Source of the DNA: Corynebacterium propinquum DSM 44285
GTDB taxonomy: Bacteria > Actinomycetota > Actinomycetes > Mycobacteriales > Mycobacteriaceae
NCBI RefSeq assembly: GCF_000375525.1
Contig: NZ_AQXC01000002.1
Location: 234,365 to 298,364, forward strand
Length of the DNA: 64,000 bases
Reading direction: 5' to 3'
Positions 1-6,075 of the stretch are shown one piece after another (positions within the stretch are counted from its first letter, which is position 1; each line of letters begins with the position of its first letter). The notes under the pieces are model-generated. The model did not search any database and was not told the DNA's origin. It was given only the letters and a program-made list of their open reading frames with translations. A program made the translations under genes and the position numbers.

Positions 1-1
1 A

Positions 2-335
2 CAGGTGGGAGATCGGCCTACGAATAATGGCGATATGCCGTTACATTTGGCCTCGACTCGCGCGGGCCATGGGCGGGATTCTCGGTATTCTGGTGCGTCG
101 AAGTTTCCTCGGAGGGTCAGATCAAAAGATTGTTGATGCCGTGCGTGATCTTTTAGAGTTTGAGAAGGTCAAACCAAGGAAGAATGGAGATAAGCGTACA
201 ATTCTTGGTCAGGTTGATGGTGTAAAGATCCGGGTTGTGTACCAGATTAGGGACAATGAGCCGTATGATATGACAGCCTATTTCGTTTCAGGAAAGTGGG
301 TTACCCGTAATGAATGGGCCGTACGGTTTAGTTAA
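2..335 (+). pseudogene. 3' end of an EndoU-like polymorphic toxin, frameshifted
   Basis: The window opens inside this gene. Frame 2 from the first base reads a GHGRDSRYSGASKFP stretch and then hits a stop near 133. Frame 3 picks up directly after it with GGSDQKIVDAVRDLL and later DGVKIRVVY and YFVSGKWVTRNEW, ending at 335. Joined, the two pieces have the layout of the C-terminal nuclease domain of contact-dependent or polymorphic toxins of the EndoU/BECR type: His-rich segment, SKFP, 'SDxxIxxAVxD', and a 'DGVKIRV' strand. The in-frame ATG at 27 is therefore probably not a real start. The frameshift lies around 108-117. The gene overlaps the next ORF by 26 bases, as toxin-immunity pairs often do. 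The family assignment is by remembered pattern and is moderate; the frameshift is direct observation. Confidence 0.5.
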
Positions 336-600
336 AGAACGTGACTTGTTTGAGTGGCTAGTGGATAAAGTTTCAGCTCCCCAAGATGCTGTTGAGGACG
401 CGAAAGTTGATAACGAGTTTAGTTATCCGGATATTGCGCTAGCTACGTTATTCGATACGATAAATGCTCCTCTCGCTCGCGAAGTGGTAGATGTTGTCGA
501 CCGCTTCATCACTGATCAAATTCGGGGTGAATTGTGGGTGCGTTTTTATTATGAAGCGGTTGATAGGTTTGGCATTGCTGGTGACAATGCGTCAACTTAA
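310..600 (+). CDS. Small acidic protein, probable immunity protein of the preceding toxin
   Basis: This is a 96-residue acidic soluble protein with no signal peptide or membrane segment. I do not recognise its family. It starts inside the end of the EndoU-like toxin reading frame (26-base overlap), which implies coupled translation and is the usual place for a cognate immunity gene. The composition is mostly helical, with a long DVVDRFITDQIRGELWVRFYYEA segment split by charged residues. The immunity role is inferred from position and size only. If the toxin is broken, this gene may persist as an orphan immunity gene. Confidence 0.5.
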   Translation: MNGPYGLVKERDLFEWLVDKVSAPQDAVEDAKVDNEFSYPDIALATLFDTINAPLAREVVDVVDRFITDQIRGELWVRFYYEAVDRFGIAGDNAST

Positions 601-632
601 TCAATTTGAAGTGCCCCGGGGTCAGACCCAAC

Positions 633-776
633 ATGATAATCGATCTGCATAGAACTGAATTAACTCTCGAAGAAGCGATTGCGCAGGTGGATCGAGCGCA
701 AGCACGGTATGATCGTGTTCAGGAAGTGATTATTATTTCACAGGATAATAGGGTGGCGAGAAGGAAACGTGGCTGA
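633..776 (+). CDS. 47-residue hypothetical protein
   Basis: A short ATG-started ORF encodes 47 residues (MIIDLHRTEL... ending in VARRKRG). It is Arg/Glu rich with an amphipathic helix LTLEEAIAQVDRAQARYD and a basic tail. Its stop lies inside the start of the next gene (8-base overlap with the GTG at 769), which suggests translational coupling and argues that it is real. No clear Shine-Dalgarno precedes it. I do not recognise a family; an antitoxin- or adaptor-like role is possible but not shown. Confidence 0.45.
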   Translation: MIIDLHRTELTLEEAIAQVDRAQARYDRVQEVIIISQDNRVARRKRG

Positions 777-1098
777 GAGTATAGCTTTCGTTACTGATGC
801 TCGGCTGGCTAAAGTAATTGAGGTTTTTGATGCCGCTGGGGAGTGCCTTAATTTAAATCCTGATGATGATTCCCTGGAGACTTATAGATTCAGCACTCCG
901 GGCGGTGCTTATGTAACTGCTTTTTGGGATTTGAAACCAAATATCGACGAATACGAGATGGTTATCGACGTTTACGAGCAAACTGATGCTGGAGCGGCTG
1001 CACGACTTTTTGAGGTAGTTGCTAGCTCAGTAGAACAAAAAGTTGTTCTGTTTGGTGCTGATTCTGATGAAGTGGTTGCCGAATCAAACGGCCACTAA
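769..1098 (+). CDS. Hypothetical 109-residue acidic protein, possible immunity protein
   Basis: The protein is 109 residues and strongly acidic, with no membrane segment. The GTG start is preceded by a purine-rich GAGAAGGAAAC site at 759-769, and the gene overlaps the 47-residue ORF upstream by 8 bases. The central part (GGAYVTAFWDLKPNIDEYEM) suggests alternating beta strands. It lies between the toxin remnant and two terminator-like hairpins, so it probably ends the toxin/immunity transcript. The family is not recognised; the immunity role is inferred from size, charge and context. Confidence 0.55.
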   Translation: MAESIAFVTDARLAKVIEVFDAAGECLNLNPDDDSLETYRFSTPGGAYVTAFWDLKPNIDEYEMVIDVYEQTDAGAAARLFEVVASSVEQKVVLFGADSDEVVAESNGH

Positions 1099-1134
1099 CT
1101 AAAGGTATTCGCTTATCTAAAAATCAATTTCAAG

Positions 1135-1159
1135 CACCCTATTTTAACGGGGTGGTTTT
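1135..1159 (+). terminator. Terminator-like hairpin after the 109-residue gene
   Basis: CACCC at 1135-1139 pairs with GGGTG at 1150-1154, and GTTTTG follows. The stem is short, so strength is uncertain. It lies 36 bases after the stop at 1098. Confidence 0.4.
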
Positions 1160-1209
1160 GTGTTATCTGGTGACAGTTCGTTGAGGTTTGAATCCTTTTT
1201 AGCGCGCAA

Positions 1210-1243
1210 CCCCAACACCATTTGGTTGGTGGCGGGGATTTTC
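1210..1243 (+). terminator. Second terminator-like hairpin
   Basis: CCCC-AA-CACCA at 1210-1220 pairs with TGGTG-GC-GGGG at 1227-1237 around a TTTGGT loop, followed by ATTTTC. It separates the plus-strand toxin/immunity cluster from the minus-strand units that follow. Confidence 0.5.
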
Positions 1244-1354
1244 ATGCCCAAAAAATAGATAACCCAGGGGTTTTCGCAACGACGCGCAACCGTGGCCGGG
1301 GAACCGTTTAGAACGAAGCACCGCTAACAACTGGGAAAAGATTGGAGGATAATG

Positions 1355-1581
1355 CTACTGGCATAGCTGAGCCGGAGACCCTGGCCGGTTCGCGTGGCAC
1401 TCCCGCACCTCGTCTGTCAATCACAGTCGCGTGCGGCCCAAAATCGTAGTCACGTGTTCTGGGATGCGATGGTTGGCGGAGTAGTTACGCCACGCTGCGT
1501 AGCTCACTCCACTGTGGTCGGCTCAGATTGCGCCGACCACAGTTCTTGGCCAGTGTCCACGTTAATAATTTTAGGCTGCAT
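1355..1581 (-). pseudogene. Decayed copy of the 75-residue DNA-binding protein (unit 1)
   Basis: Read on the minus strand from the ATG at 1581, this starts MQPKIINVDTGQELW like the intact copies at 3739-3966 and 4343-4570. One base is then lost after the TGG codon, and a TGA replaces a TGC codon soon after in the ancestral frame. The rest of the homology (RNYSANHR-type region and WHANRPGSP) is still readable down to a TAG at 1355. It is therefore a pseudogene with at least one frameshift and one nonsense change. Its start overlaps the stop of the membrane-peptide gene at 1571-1720 by 11 bases, the same geometry as in the other units. The flank at 1308-1354 also resembles the flank of unit 3 at about 4297-4342. 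Confidence 0.75.
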
Positions 1582-1720
1582 GGTGTTGCCTTTCTAGCCA
1601 ATGCTCGCGGGTATCCAGGGCTAAGCAAACGGTCGTGGCTGTAAGTGCTGTGGCGGTAGCCCAAACTGGAGCTTTAGTAATGATGAATGATGCACTGATA
1701 AGTGCGGTGATGATTGTCAT
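1571..1720 (-). CDS. 49-residue one-helix membrane peptide (unit 1)
   Basis: The peptide is 49 residues: MTIITALISASFIITKAPV, then WATATALTATTVCLAL, then a charged tail ending in ...ERQHHAA. The hydrophobic stretch is long enough for one or two short membrane passes. An AAAGGA ribosome site lies about 8 bases before the ATG. The stop overlaps the start of the downstream DNA-binding gene by 11 bases. The same arrangement, and the same final HAA or AA residues, recur at 3956-4123, 4560-4694 and 15243-15383. Function is unknown. A holin-like, toxin-like or signalling peptide is possible. Confidence 0.6.
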   Translation of the reverse strand: MTIITALISASFIITKAPVWATATALTATTVCLALDTREHWLERQHHAA

Positions 1721-1758
1721 CTTGTAAGTCCTTTCTGTAGTGTGAGGGGGTGACCCCC

Positions 1759-1783
1759 GGCTGGGTAATTAGCGTATCCAGCC
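1759..1783 (-). promoter_or_regulatory. Leader hairpin upstream of membrane peptide 1
   Basis: GGCTGG at 1759-1764 pairs with CCAGCC at 1778-1783. On the minus strand the hairpin is followed by GGGGGTCACCCCCTCAC and then the ribosome site. Units 2 and 3 have a different hairpin sequence at the same place, followed by a similar CACCC(C)TC run, so the structure rather than the sequence is conserved. Confidence 0.45.
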
Positions 1784-1967
1784 GTGGAGGCTTTCTAATC
1801 CCACTGGCTGTTTACTTATTCCACTTTAGTGGATCTGAGGCTTTCCGGGTGTTGTTCCACTTGCTGAACACCCCAAGTTGTTCATGGTGAAGGAAAGTGA
1901 CAATCGACCGCTTTTGATGGGAAATTCAGTCGAATTCATGGTTTGAGAGGGCGCTAATTCTTCCCTG

Positions 1968-2812
1968 TTAAGCCGCGATCTTTAACTGTAATTCAACTGC
2001 TCGATTAGGTGCCTGTTCAATTGGGATGTCGAGGACTCCTAACTGGCGCCAAATTTTCTGCGCGCGTTCTAGTGCTTTGAATTGTTCTTCACGGGGTGGG
2101 GACTGATAGAAAGCGAGAATTTCCGTGTCATCGTCAATCGTGAGCTTCGCATCGTCAGAAACCAAAAATGCATTACTGTGCCTGAGCTTATCAATTCTTA
2201 ATGCCCAATTTTCTGCACGCGTGAACGCGGCCTCGGACTTTTCGGTCTCAAAGTTGAATGCATCATTGAATTCGAAGACGACGTCGTCTAGCACTACCGC
2301 ACAATTAGGTTGCAGCTTGTAGCCTGAGAATTGCACGCTAGAACCCGTTCTTACCGCTTTTTTGAGCGTTGGAAGTCGTTGGTAAGCTTCTTTGACTTGG
2401 GCATGTAAGCTAGAAGCGGTTATTCTATGCTGCTTTTGCCGTTTCGGGGTGATGAATTCTTGGAATAGAAGATCACACGCGTTTGCTAAAGAATCCGATA
2501 GCACTGACTTTTCATGGTCGACTCGCAACAAGTTATTCCAGTGATTTGAACACCAGCTGAGGTAGTCAGGGAGTGTTTCCGATCCACGAATATCAAGCAT
2601 CAATCCTGATTCTCGTAAGCCTTTGAGCCGGTACTGAGCTGCCTCTTTGCGCTCTTTACAGCATTCCCTATCCCGTACATTCCACGGTAATCATCGTGGA
2701 ATTTCCACAGGGCTTCGCCGTTGTCAGGATTCTGTACGATCACGCCGAACCCAATCGACGTAATCGCGAGTGGGGATGGGACCACGCGAACAGTCCAGTA
2801 TCTGAATCGCAT
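1968..2812 (-). pseudogene. Frameshifted DUF3037-like protein (copy A)
   Basis: The first part, from the ATG at 2812, begins MRFRYWTVRVVPSPLAITS and runs to a TGA at 2600-2602. The second part restarts at an overlapping ATG (TGATG, start 2600) with MLDIRGSETLPDYLSWC and runs to 1968. Together they align end to end with the intact 283-residue protein at 5224-6075, including NHWNNLLRVD, LNPNCAV-type and AFNFET-type segments. The break is therefore a one-base frameshift, although the TGATG overlap could still allow both halves to be made. The N-terminal 'YW.VR.VPSP...GYGVIV' pattern is that of DUF3037 proteins, which often sit beside HipA-like kinases. Confidence 0.65.
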
Positions 2813-2814
2813 AG

Positions 2815-2936
2815 CTACTCCCTTCCTAGCGTGGCCCGGTAGTCTTCTAATATCGATACCATGAATGGTTTTCGGGTGAGAAGATCGCGAACGAGAGCAT
2901 CGACTTAATCTTTGCTTACGTGCCATTCATCCGGCA
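2815..2936 (-). pseudogene. C-terminal remnant of a HipA-like kinase (copy A)
   Basis: Minus-strand translation gives PDEWHVSKD, a TAA at 2904-2906, then VDALVRDL, a one-base shift, then LTRKPFMVSILEDYRATL and a stop at 2815. This matches the last 45 or so residues of the intact kinase at 6072-6890 (PPEWAVDKNEVSNL, LSRKPFTLSRLERY). The upstream part of the kinase is absent. The remnant ends 2 bases before the DUF3037-like start, so copy A originally had the same kinase-then-DUF3037 order as copy B. Confidence 0.65.
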
Positions 2937-3325
2937 TTGGGGCTGCCTCCTGAAAATGGACACATCGGGGTAGCCATGTTGATTTAACCAGTGTAGCTAA
3001 CAAGCGAGCGTCAAAACATCAGGAGTCAAAAGATTGCACCTGGAATGCCGCCTGCGTGTGGCGCAACGCCTGCACCATTGAAAGGCTTTGTTGCGCAGAT
3101 GATCGCACGGCGACGTTTTGGGAACGCATGGAAAATAGCGTGAGCAGGTCTAGCTGTCTGAGATAGTTTGTGGAGTTTCCGGGACCGGAGGCTAACGCAG
3201 AACGCACCCGTTCAATCTGGTTTTTGCAGGGCGGATCTACTTCCTAGCGCGTAAGTTGGTAAGGAAGTAGTGGGGGAATGAATGATTTTTTGACTACGAC
3301 GAATATGCGGAGGTGATCGGCCAAG
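2937..3325. other. Gap with no confident gene
   Basis: This stretch separates the decayed kinase remnant from the plus-strand gene at 3326. A minus-strand open frame from a GTG at 3207 to 3019 (62 residues, VRSALASGPGNSTNYLRQ...) has no clear ribosome site and no recognised family, so I leave it unclaimed. It may be debris from the same island. Confidence 0.3.
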
Positions 3326-3697
3326 ATGTCTGATCGGTATAAGGAAATGGGCTTAGAAATGCTGCCGAATAAGCATTACGCAGCATGGTCGGATGAGCCG
3401 CGGCCTGGTCTTGCTATGGTGTACCGCACCCGGGATAAGGTTATCCCGCTTATTTGCGATGAAAAGCGGATTTTTACCTGTGATGATTCGCCCGTAGATG
3501 CTTCTTATTATGACTGGCGTCTAGGCAATGACCTGCAACGTTTAATCATTGATTGTGCGGATAATGATCTTACGGTTGCCCAAGCGCTGGCTGTTGTCCG
3601 CGAAAAATGGGGCCAACCCGATATTGAGCTTAAGGTCGATGATGTCAATACCGCTGGCCCTGCGATTCGTGCAGCATTAGGGATGGGGACTGCTTAA
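3326..3697 (+). CDS. Hypothetical 123-residue acidic protein
   Basis: This is a soluble acidic protein of 123 residues with no signal or membrane segment. Its start is well supported by a perfect anti-16S ribosome site, GGAGGTGATC at 3309-3318, 7 bases before the ATG, which is unusually strong for this window. The sequence ends with a helical AGPAIRAALGMG. I do not recognise the family. It sits alone on the plus strand among minus-strand units of the island; size and charge fit an orphan immunity or antitoxin protein, but that is inference. Confidence 0.6.
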   Translation: MSDRYKEMGLEMLPNKHYAAWSDEPRPGLAMVYRTRDKVIPLICDEKRIFTCDDSPVDASYYDWRLGNDLQRLIIDCADNDLTVAQALAVVREKWGQPDIELKVDDVNTAGPAIRAALGMGTA

Positions 3698-3738
3698 TCG
3701 GGATCCTATACAGGTTCTAGCGAATACCGGGGCTACCA

Positions 3739-3966
3739 CTATTTGCGTAGTTGATGGGGAGACCCGGGCCGGTTCGCGTGCCACTCGCGCACCTCGTCCG
3801 CAAGCCACAGCCGTGTGCGGCCTAAAATCATGGCGACGTGCTCTGGGGTGCGGTGATTGGCTGAGTAGTTACGCCACGCTGCGTAACTCACTCCAATGTG
3901 GTCGGCGCAATCCGCGCCGGTCCAGAGTTCTTTCCCTGTGTCTGCGTCAATGATCTTAGGCTGCAT
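3739..3966 (-). CDS. 75-residue MerR/excisionase-like DNA-binding protein (unit 2)
   Basis: The intact copy is 75 residues: MQPKIIDADTGKELW, then a helix-turn-helix CADHIGVSYAAWRNYSANHR (about 23-42), then RTPEHVAMILGRTRLW and ADEVREWHANRPGS. This is the layout of short MerR/Xis-like winged-helix proteins common in actinobacterial phages and islands. The start was chosen from conservation with units 1 and 3. It overlaps the stop of the membrane peptide gene by 11 bases, so translation is probably coupled. Likely role: DNA binding and autoregulation of the unit, or excision control. No integrase is present in the window to support excisionase function. Confidence 0.65.
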   Translation of the reverse strand: MQPKIIDADTGKELWTGADCADHIGVSYAAWRNYSANHRTPEHVAMILGRTRLWLADEVREWHANRPGSPHQLRK

Positions 3967-4123
3967 GTTTCCGCCATTTCTGCACGATCTGGACGGTCTC
4001 AATTGTGAGCGTAACCGCAGTGGCGCCCATGACCATCCAGAATATTGGGGTATCTCCTATGGTGAGTGCGATAAGTATCGCGAGCACTATTAGTGCGCTG
4101 GAAATTGTAGACATGATGTCCAT
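3956..4123 (-). CDS. 55-residue membrane peptide (unit 2)
   Basis: The start is the ATG at 4123, behind an AAAGGA site. The 55 residues run MDIMSTISSALIVLAILIALT, then IGDTPIFWMVMGATAVTL, then a charged tail ...QKWRKHAA. Two hydrophobic segments can be seen, so it may cross the membrane twice with a basic cytoplasmic end. It is holin-like in shape, but so are many toxin and signalling peptides. Its stop overlaps the downstream DNA-binding gene by 11 bases, exactly as in the other units. Confidence 0.6.
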   Translation of the reverse strand: MDIMSTISSALIVLAILIALTIGDTPIFWMVMGATAVTLTIETVQIVQKWRKHAA

Positions 4124-4164
4124 GATGTGTCCTTTCTGGGTTGTGGTATTTTGAGAGAGGGTGG

Positions 4165-4209
4165 GCACCCCGGGAGCTGAGTACTTTCTCTATTCAGCTC
4201 CCGAGGTGC
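4165..4209 (-). promoter_or_regulatory. Long leader hairpin upstream of membrane peptide 2
   Basis: The arms at 4165-4180 (GCACCCCGGGAGCTGA) and 4194-4209 (TCAGCTCCCGAGGTGC) pair at 15 of 16 positions around a 13-base loop. It lies about 40 bases before the ATG at 4123. On the minus strand it is followed by CCACCCTC rather than a T-run, so it looks more like a 5' leader structure than a terminator. Confidence 0.5.
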
Positions 4210-4225
4210 TTAGCTATCTAGCTCC

Positions 4226-4266
4226 AGCTTTTTCATCTCAATCCTATGATTTGAGATGAAAAAGCT
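4226..4266. terminator. Perfect 16-base inverted repeat between units 3 and 2
   Basis: AGCTTTTTCATCTCAA at 4226-4241 pairs exactly with TTGAGATGAAAAAGCT at 4251-4266 around a 9-base loop. It lies downstream of the unit 3 DNA-binding gene (ending 4343) and upstream of unit 2, so it probably ends unit 3 transcription. The stem carries its own T/A run, which makes it usable in both directions. Confidence 0.55.
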
Positions 4267-4342
4267 GTCTCTATCGATAGTCGCCAGGGGGTCGCTCCGA
4301 ACCAAGCATCGCTGATAACTGGAAAACGGTTGGAGGATAACG

Positions 4343-4570
4343 CTACCGGCGTAGCTGAGCCGGGGAGCCGGGCCGGTTTGCGTGCCAGTGCTTAATATCC
4401 TCGGCAAACCACAATGCGCTACGGCCATCGAGCATGGCGACAGGGTCGGGTGTGCGCCCATTCGCATAGTAGTTTGCCCACGTGCGAGTGGTGATGTCGC
4501 AGTGTTTGGCGCACTCTACGGCGCGCCAAAGCTCTTTCCCCGTGTCTGCGTCAATGATCTTAGGCTGCAT
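4343..4570 (-). CDS. 75-residue MerR/excisionase-like DNA-binding protein (unit 3)
   Basis: This second intact paralogue is also 75 residues. It shares MQPKIIDADTGKELW and WHANRPGSPAQLRR with unit 2, but the recognition region has diverged (AKHCDITTRTWANYYANGRT against ADHIGVSYAAWRNYSANHRT). Conserved ends with a different recognition helix suggest that each unit binds its own DNA site. The start at 4570 overlaps the membrane peptide stop at 4560 by 11 bases. Longer in-frame starts exist up to 4735 but run through the peptide gene in another frame and lack support. Confidence 0.65.
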   Translation of the reverse strand: MQPKIIDADTGKELWRAVECAKHCDITTRTWANYYANGRTPDPVAMLDGRSALWFAEDIKHWHANRPGSPAQLRR

Positions 4571-4694
4571 GCTTTTTCCTTTCGTTGCTGTCGATGGCGA
4601 TACCGACGGCAAGGAAAGCAGGAATGAAGAACGCGCTAGCACCCGCCAAGGCCATGATGGTGGCTGCAGCGGTGGAGATGAGCGTAAATCGCAT
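4560..4694 (-). CDS. 44-residue membrane peptide (unit 3)
   Basis: The peptide is 44 residues: MRFTLISTAAATIMALAGASA, then FFIPAFLAVGIAI, then DSNERKKHAA. A GAAAGGAAA ribosome site lies just before the ATG at 4694. The hydrophobic core with a Lys-rich end and final KHAA matches the unit 2 peptide in form, with little sequence identity elsewhere. It shows the same 11-base overlap with its DNA-binding partner. Confidence 0.6.
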   Translation of the reverse strand: MRFTLISTAAATIMALAGASAFFIPAFLAVGIAIDSNERKKHAA

Positions 4695-4726
4695 GATTTT
4701 CCTTTCGTGTTGTATGGTGAGGGGTG

Positions 4727-4751
4727 CCCGGCCATCCTATTTATGGCCGGG
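4727..4751 (-). promoter_or_regulatory. Leader hairpin upstream of membrane peptide 3
   Basis: CCCGGCCAT at 4727-4735 pairs perfectly with ATGGCCGGG at 4743-4751. On the minus strand it is followed by CACCCCTCACC and then the ribosome site of the 44-residue peptide, as in units 1 and 2. On the plus strand an ACTTTTG tail follows, so a terminator role in that direction is possible. Confidence 0.5.
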
Positions 4752-4775
4752 ACTTTTGTTAGTGGCTATTCGGCA

Positions 4776-4898
4776 CTACTTGCGAGTGTCGAGCCAGATC
4801 AAAATCATTACGATCAGTGTGATTGTCGCAATGATGTCTGTGTAGCTGACATTTTCAGTTCTTCTATTTAGTTGTTGTAGCGCCTTTTGGTCTGACAA
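4776..4898 (-). CDS. Possible 40-residue membrane peptide with TTG start
   Basis: The open frame from TTG at 4898 to TAG at 4776 encodes MSDQKALQQLNRRTENVSYT, then DIIATITLIVMILIWL, then DTRK. It has a charged N-terminus, one clean membrane helix and a basic tail. It lies directly downstream of a promoter-like palindrome at 4904-4924 and upstream of the unit 3 leader hairpin, so it may be the first gene of that transcript. Only the TTG start is available, as an in-frame TGA lies two codons before it, and no strong ribosome site is visible. Confidence 0.4.
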   Translation of the reverse strand: MSDQKALQQLNRRTENVSYTDIIATITLIVMILIWLDTRK

Positions 4899-4903
4899 TA
4901 ATC

Positions 4904-4924
4904 ATTCTACCGCACTGGTACGGT
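4904..4924 (-). promoter_or_regulatory. Operator-like dyad overlapping a -10 box, upstream of unit 3
   Basis: ACCGCACTGGTACGGT at 4909-4924 is a near-palindrome of the form ACCGnACnnGTnCGGT. A TAGAAT -10 box on the minus strand (4904-4909) touches it. This is where a small DNA-binding protein such as the one encoded by this unit could repress its own transcription; that link is inference. Confidence 0.4.
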
Positions 4925-5223
4925 ATTACTAAACTGGAATTAAGTTAAATTTATGTCATTTTCCAGCACTCAAAACACATTCAAAATAACCCCTGGCCGC
5001 TACCAGGTTGGTCGTTAATTTTATGCCAATAGGCAGGCGAAAATGAAAGATTGTTACCAGGTACTACCTGTTAAAATCTGGCTACTGCAAATGATCTGTA
5101 CCCCCCCCTTTGTCGCATATCCCTAATTCAACGCCCCGCTCAATTATCTGGTTGAACGCAGCCTGGCGTGTGGGGGCGACCAGGCCTAGTCAAATGAATA
5201 ACGGTGTATCCCATTCCGCAACG
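4925..5223. other. Gap, no gene seen; contains a C8 run
   Basis: No supported gene lies here. The stretch is AT-rich at first and contains a run of eight C at 5101-5108. It separates the DUF3037-like gene from the small membrane/DNA-binding units downstream on the same strand, so it probably carries the promoter of those units. Confidence 0.4.
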
Positions 5224-6075
5224 TCATGCGGCTAGCCGCTTGCTTAACTCGGTTGCGCGCGATTCCACAGCGTCAATCGGCAGATATTGCACTCGCGAAG
5301 CATCCCAAATTTCTCGCGCGCGCTTAAAGGTATCAAATTGCCCGTTAGTCTGAGGTTCGTAGTAGAAGGCTACGATGTCTGTATCCTTGCCGATTTCGAC
5401 TCGGGAATTTGCAAATTCTAGCTGTGAACTCGTGTTTTGCATTTTTTCGATTTTTAGTGACCAGGCTTCCACATTTGCGAAACCAGCATTCGGATTCGCA
5501 GTCGCGAAGTTGAATGCTTCGTTGAGTTCAAGCACTGTGTCTGCTTTCACGACTGCACAGTTTGGGTTCAGTTGATATTTCGCAATGATAAGAGTCGAGT
5601 CAGTTTTTATTGCAGTGCGAACAAGTGGCTGATTTTGATAAGCCTTTTTGATTTTAACCCGCAGATTGCGCACATCATTTGCTGGTTGGTTCCTTGCAGG
5701 GGGTTCTATTAGCTGGCTGAACAAGAGAGCGCACGCCTCTGTCAGGGAGGCCGCGTGCATGAACTTCGCAGCATCAACGCGCAATAGATTGTTCCAGTGA
5801 TCGACACACCAACCAAGGTAATCGTTAAGCGTCTCGGTGCCCTCGATGTCTAACGCGTGGTTTGCATCTTGTAGTTGTTTGAGCTGTGTTTCCAGGTTTT
5901 TCCGTGCGGTTTTGACGGCACCTTGTACTGCTCCCATTCCGCTGTGGTCATCGAGAAATTGCCATTCTGATTCGCCAGTGGATACGCATTGGACGATCAC
6001 CCCATATCCGAGGGACGTAATCGCTAATGGTGAGGGGACTATGCGGACAGTCCAATATCTGAATTGCATTGTCAC
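5224..6075 (-). CDS. DUF3037-like partner protein of a HipA-like kinase (copy B, intact)
   Basis: The protein is 283 residues with no signal peptide. The N-terminal 45 residues (QFRYWTVRIVPSPLAITS, then GYGVIVQ and a WQFLDD segment) resemble DUF3037, a family usually encoded next to HipA-like kinases. A middle helical part (NHALDIEGTETLNDYLGWC, then DHWNNLLRVDAAK) and a C-terminal half with LNPNCAV and ELNEAFNFA follow. The ATG at 6075 (MTMQF) overlaps the kinase stop by 4 bases (ATGA), so the two are translationally coupled. Copy A at 1968-2812 is a frameshifted paralogue. The biochemical role is unknown; it is presumed to be the regulator or antitoxin-like partner of the kinase. Confidence 0.65.
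   Translation of the reverse strand: MTMQFRYWTVRIVPSPLAITSLGYGVIVQCVSTGESEWQFLDDHSGMGAVQGAVKTARKNLETQLKQLQDANHALDIEGTETLNDYLGWCVDHWNNLLRVDAAKFMHAASLTEACALLFSQLIEPPARNQPANDVRNLRVKIKKAYQNQPLVRTAIKTDSTLIIAKYQLNPNCAVVKADTVLELNEAFNFATANPNAGFANVEAWSLKIEKMQNTSSQLEFANSRVEIGKDTDIVAFYYEPQTNGQFDTFKRAREIWDASRVQYLPIDAVESRATELSKRLAA

Noticed and set aside
27..335. ATG at 27 as start of a 102-residue protein
   Set aside because: The conserved toxin-like segment GHGRD...SKFP precedes it in frame 2, so the ATG falls inside a longer, frameshifted domain.
3019..3207. 62-residue minus-strand frame in the gap before 3326
   Set aside because: No ribosome site, no family and no conservation evidence; mentioned only as part of the gap.
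3739..4002. 87-residue version of the unit 2 DNA-binding protein starting at 4002
   Set aside because: The extra 12 residues are not conserved in the other copies, and the start would lie deeper inside the membrane-peptide gene.
4343..4735. 130-residue version of the unit 3 DNA-binding protein starting at 4735
   Set aside because: The first 55 residues run through the membrane-peptide gene in another frame, and paralogues start at MQPK.
5101..5108. C8 run as a second phase-variation tract
   Set aside because: It lies in a non-coding gap and not inside or clearly within a promoter, so no switch can be argued.
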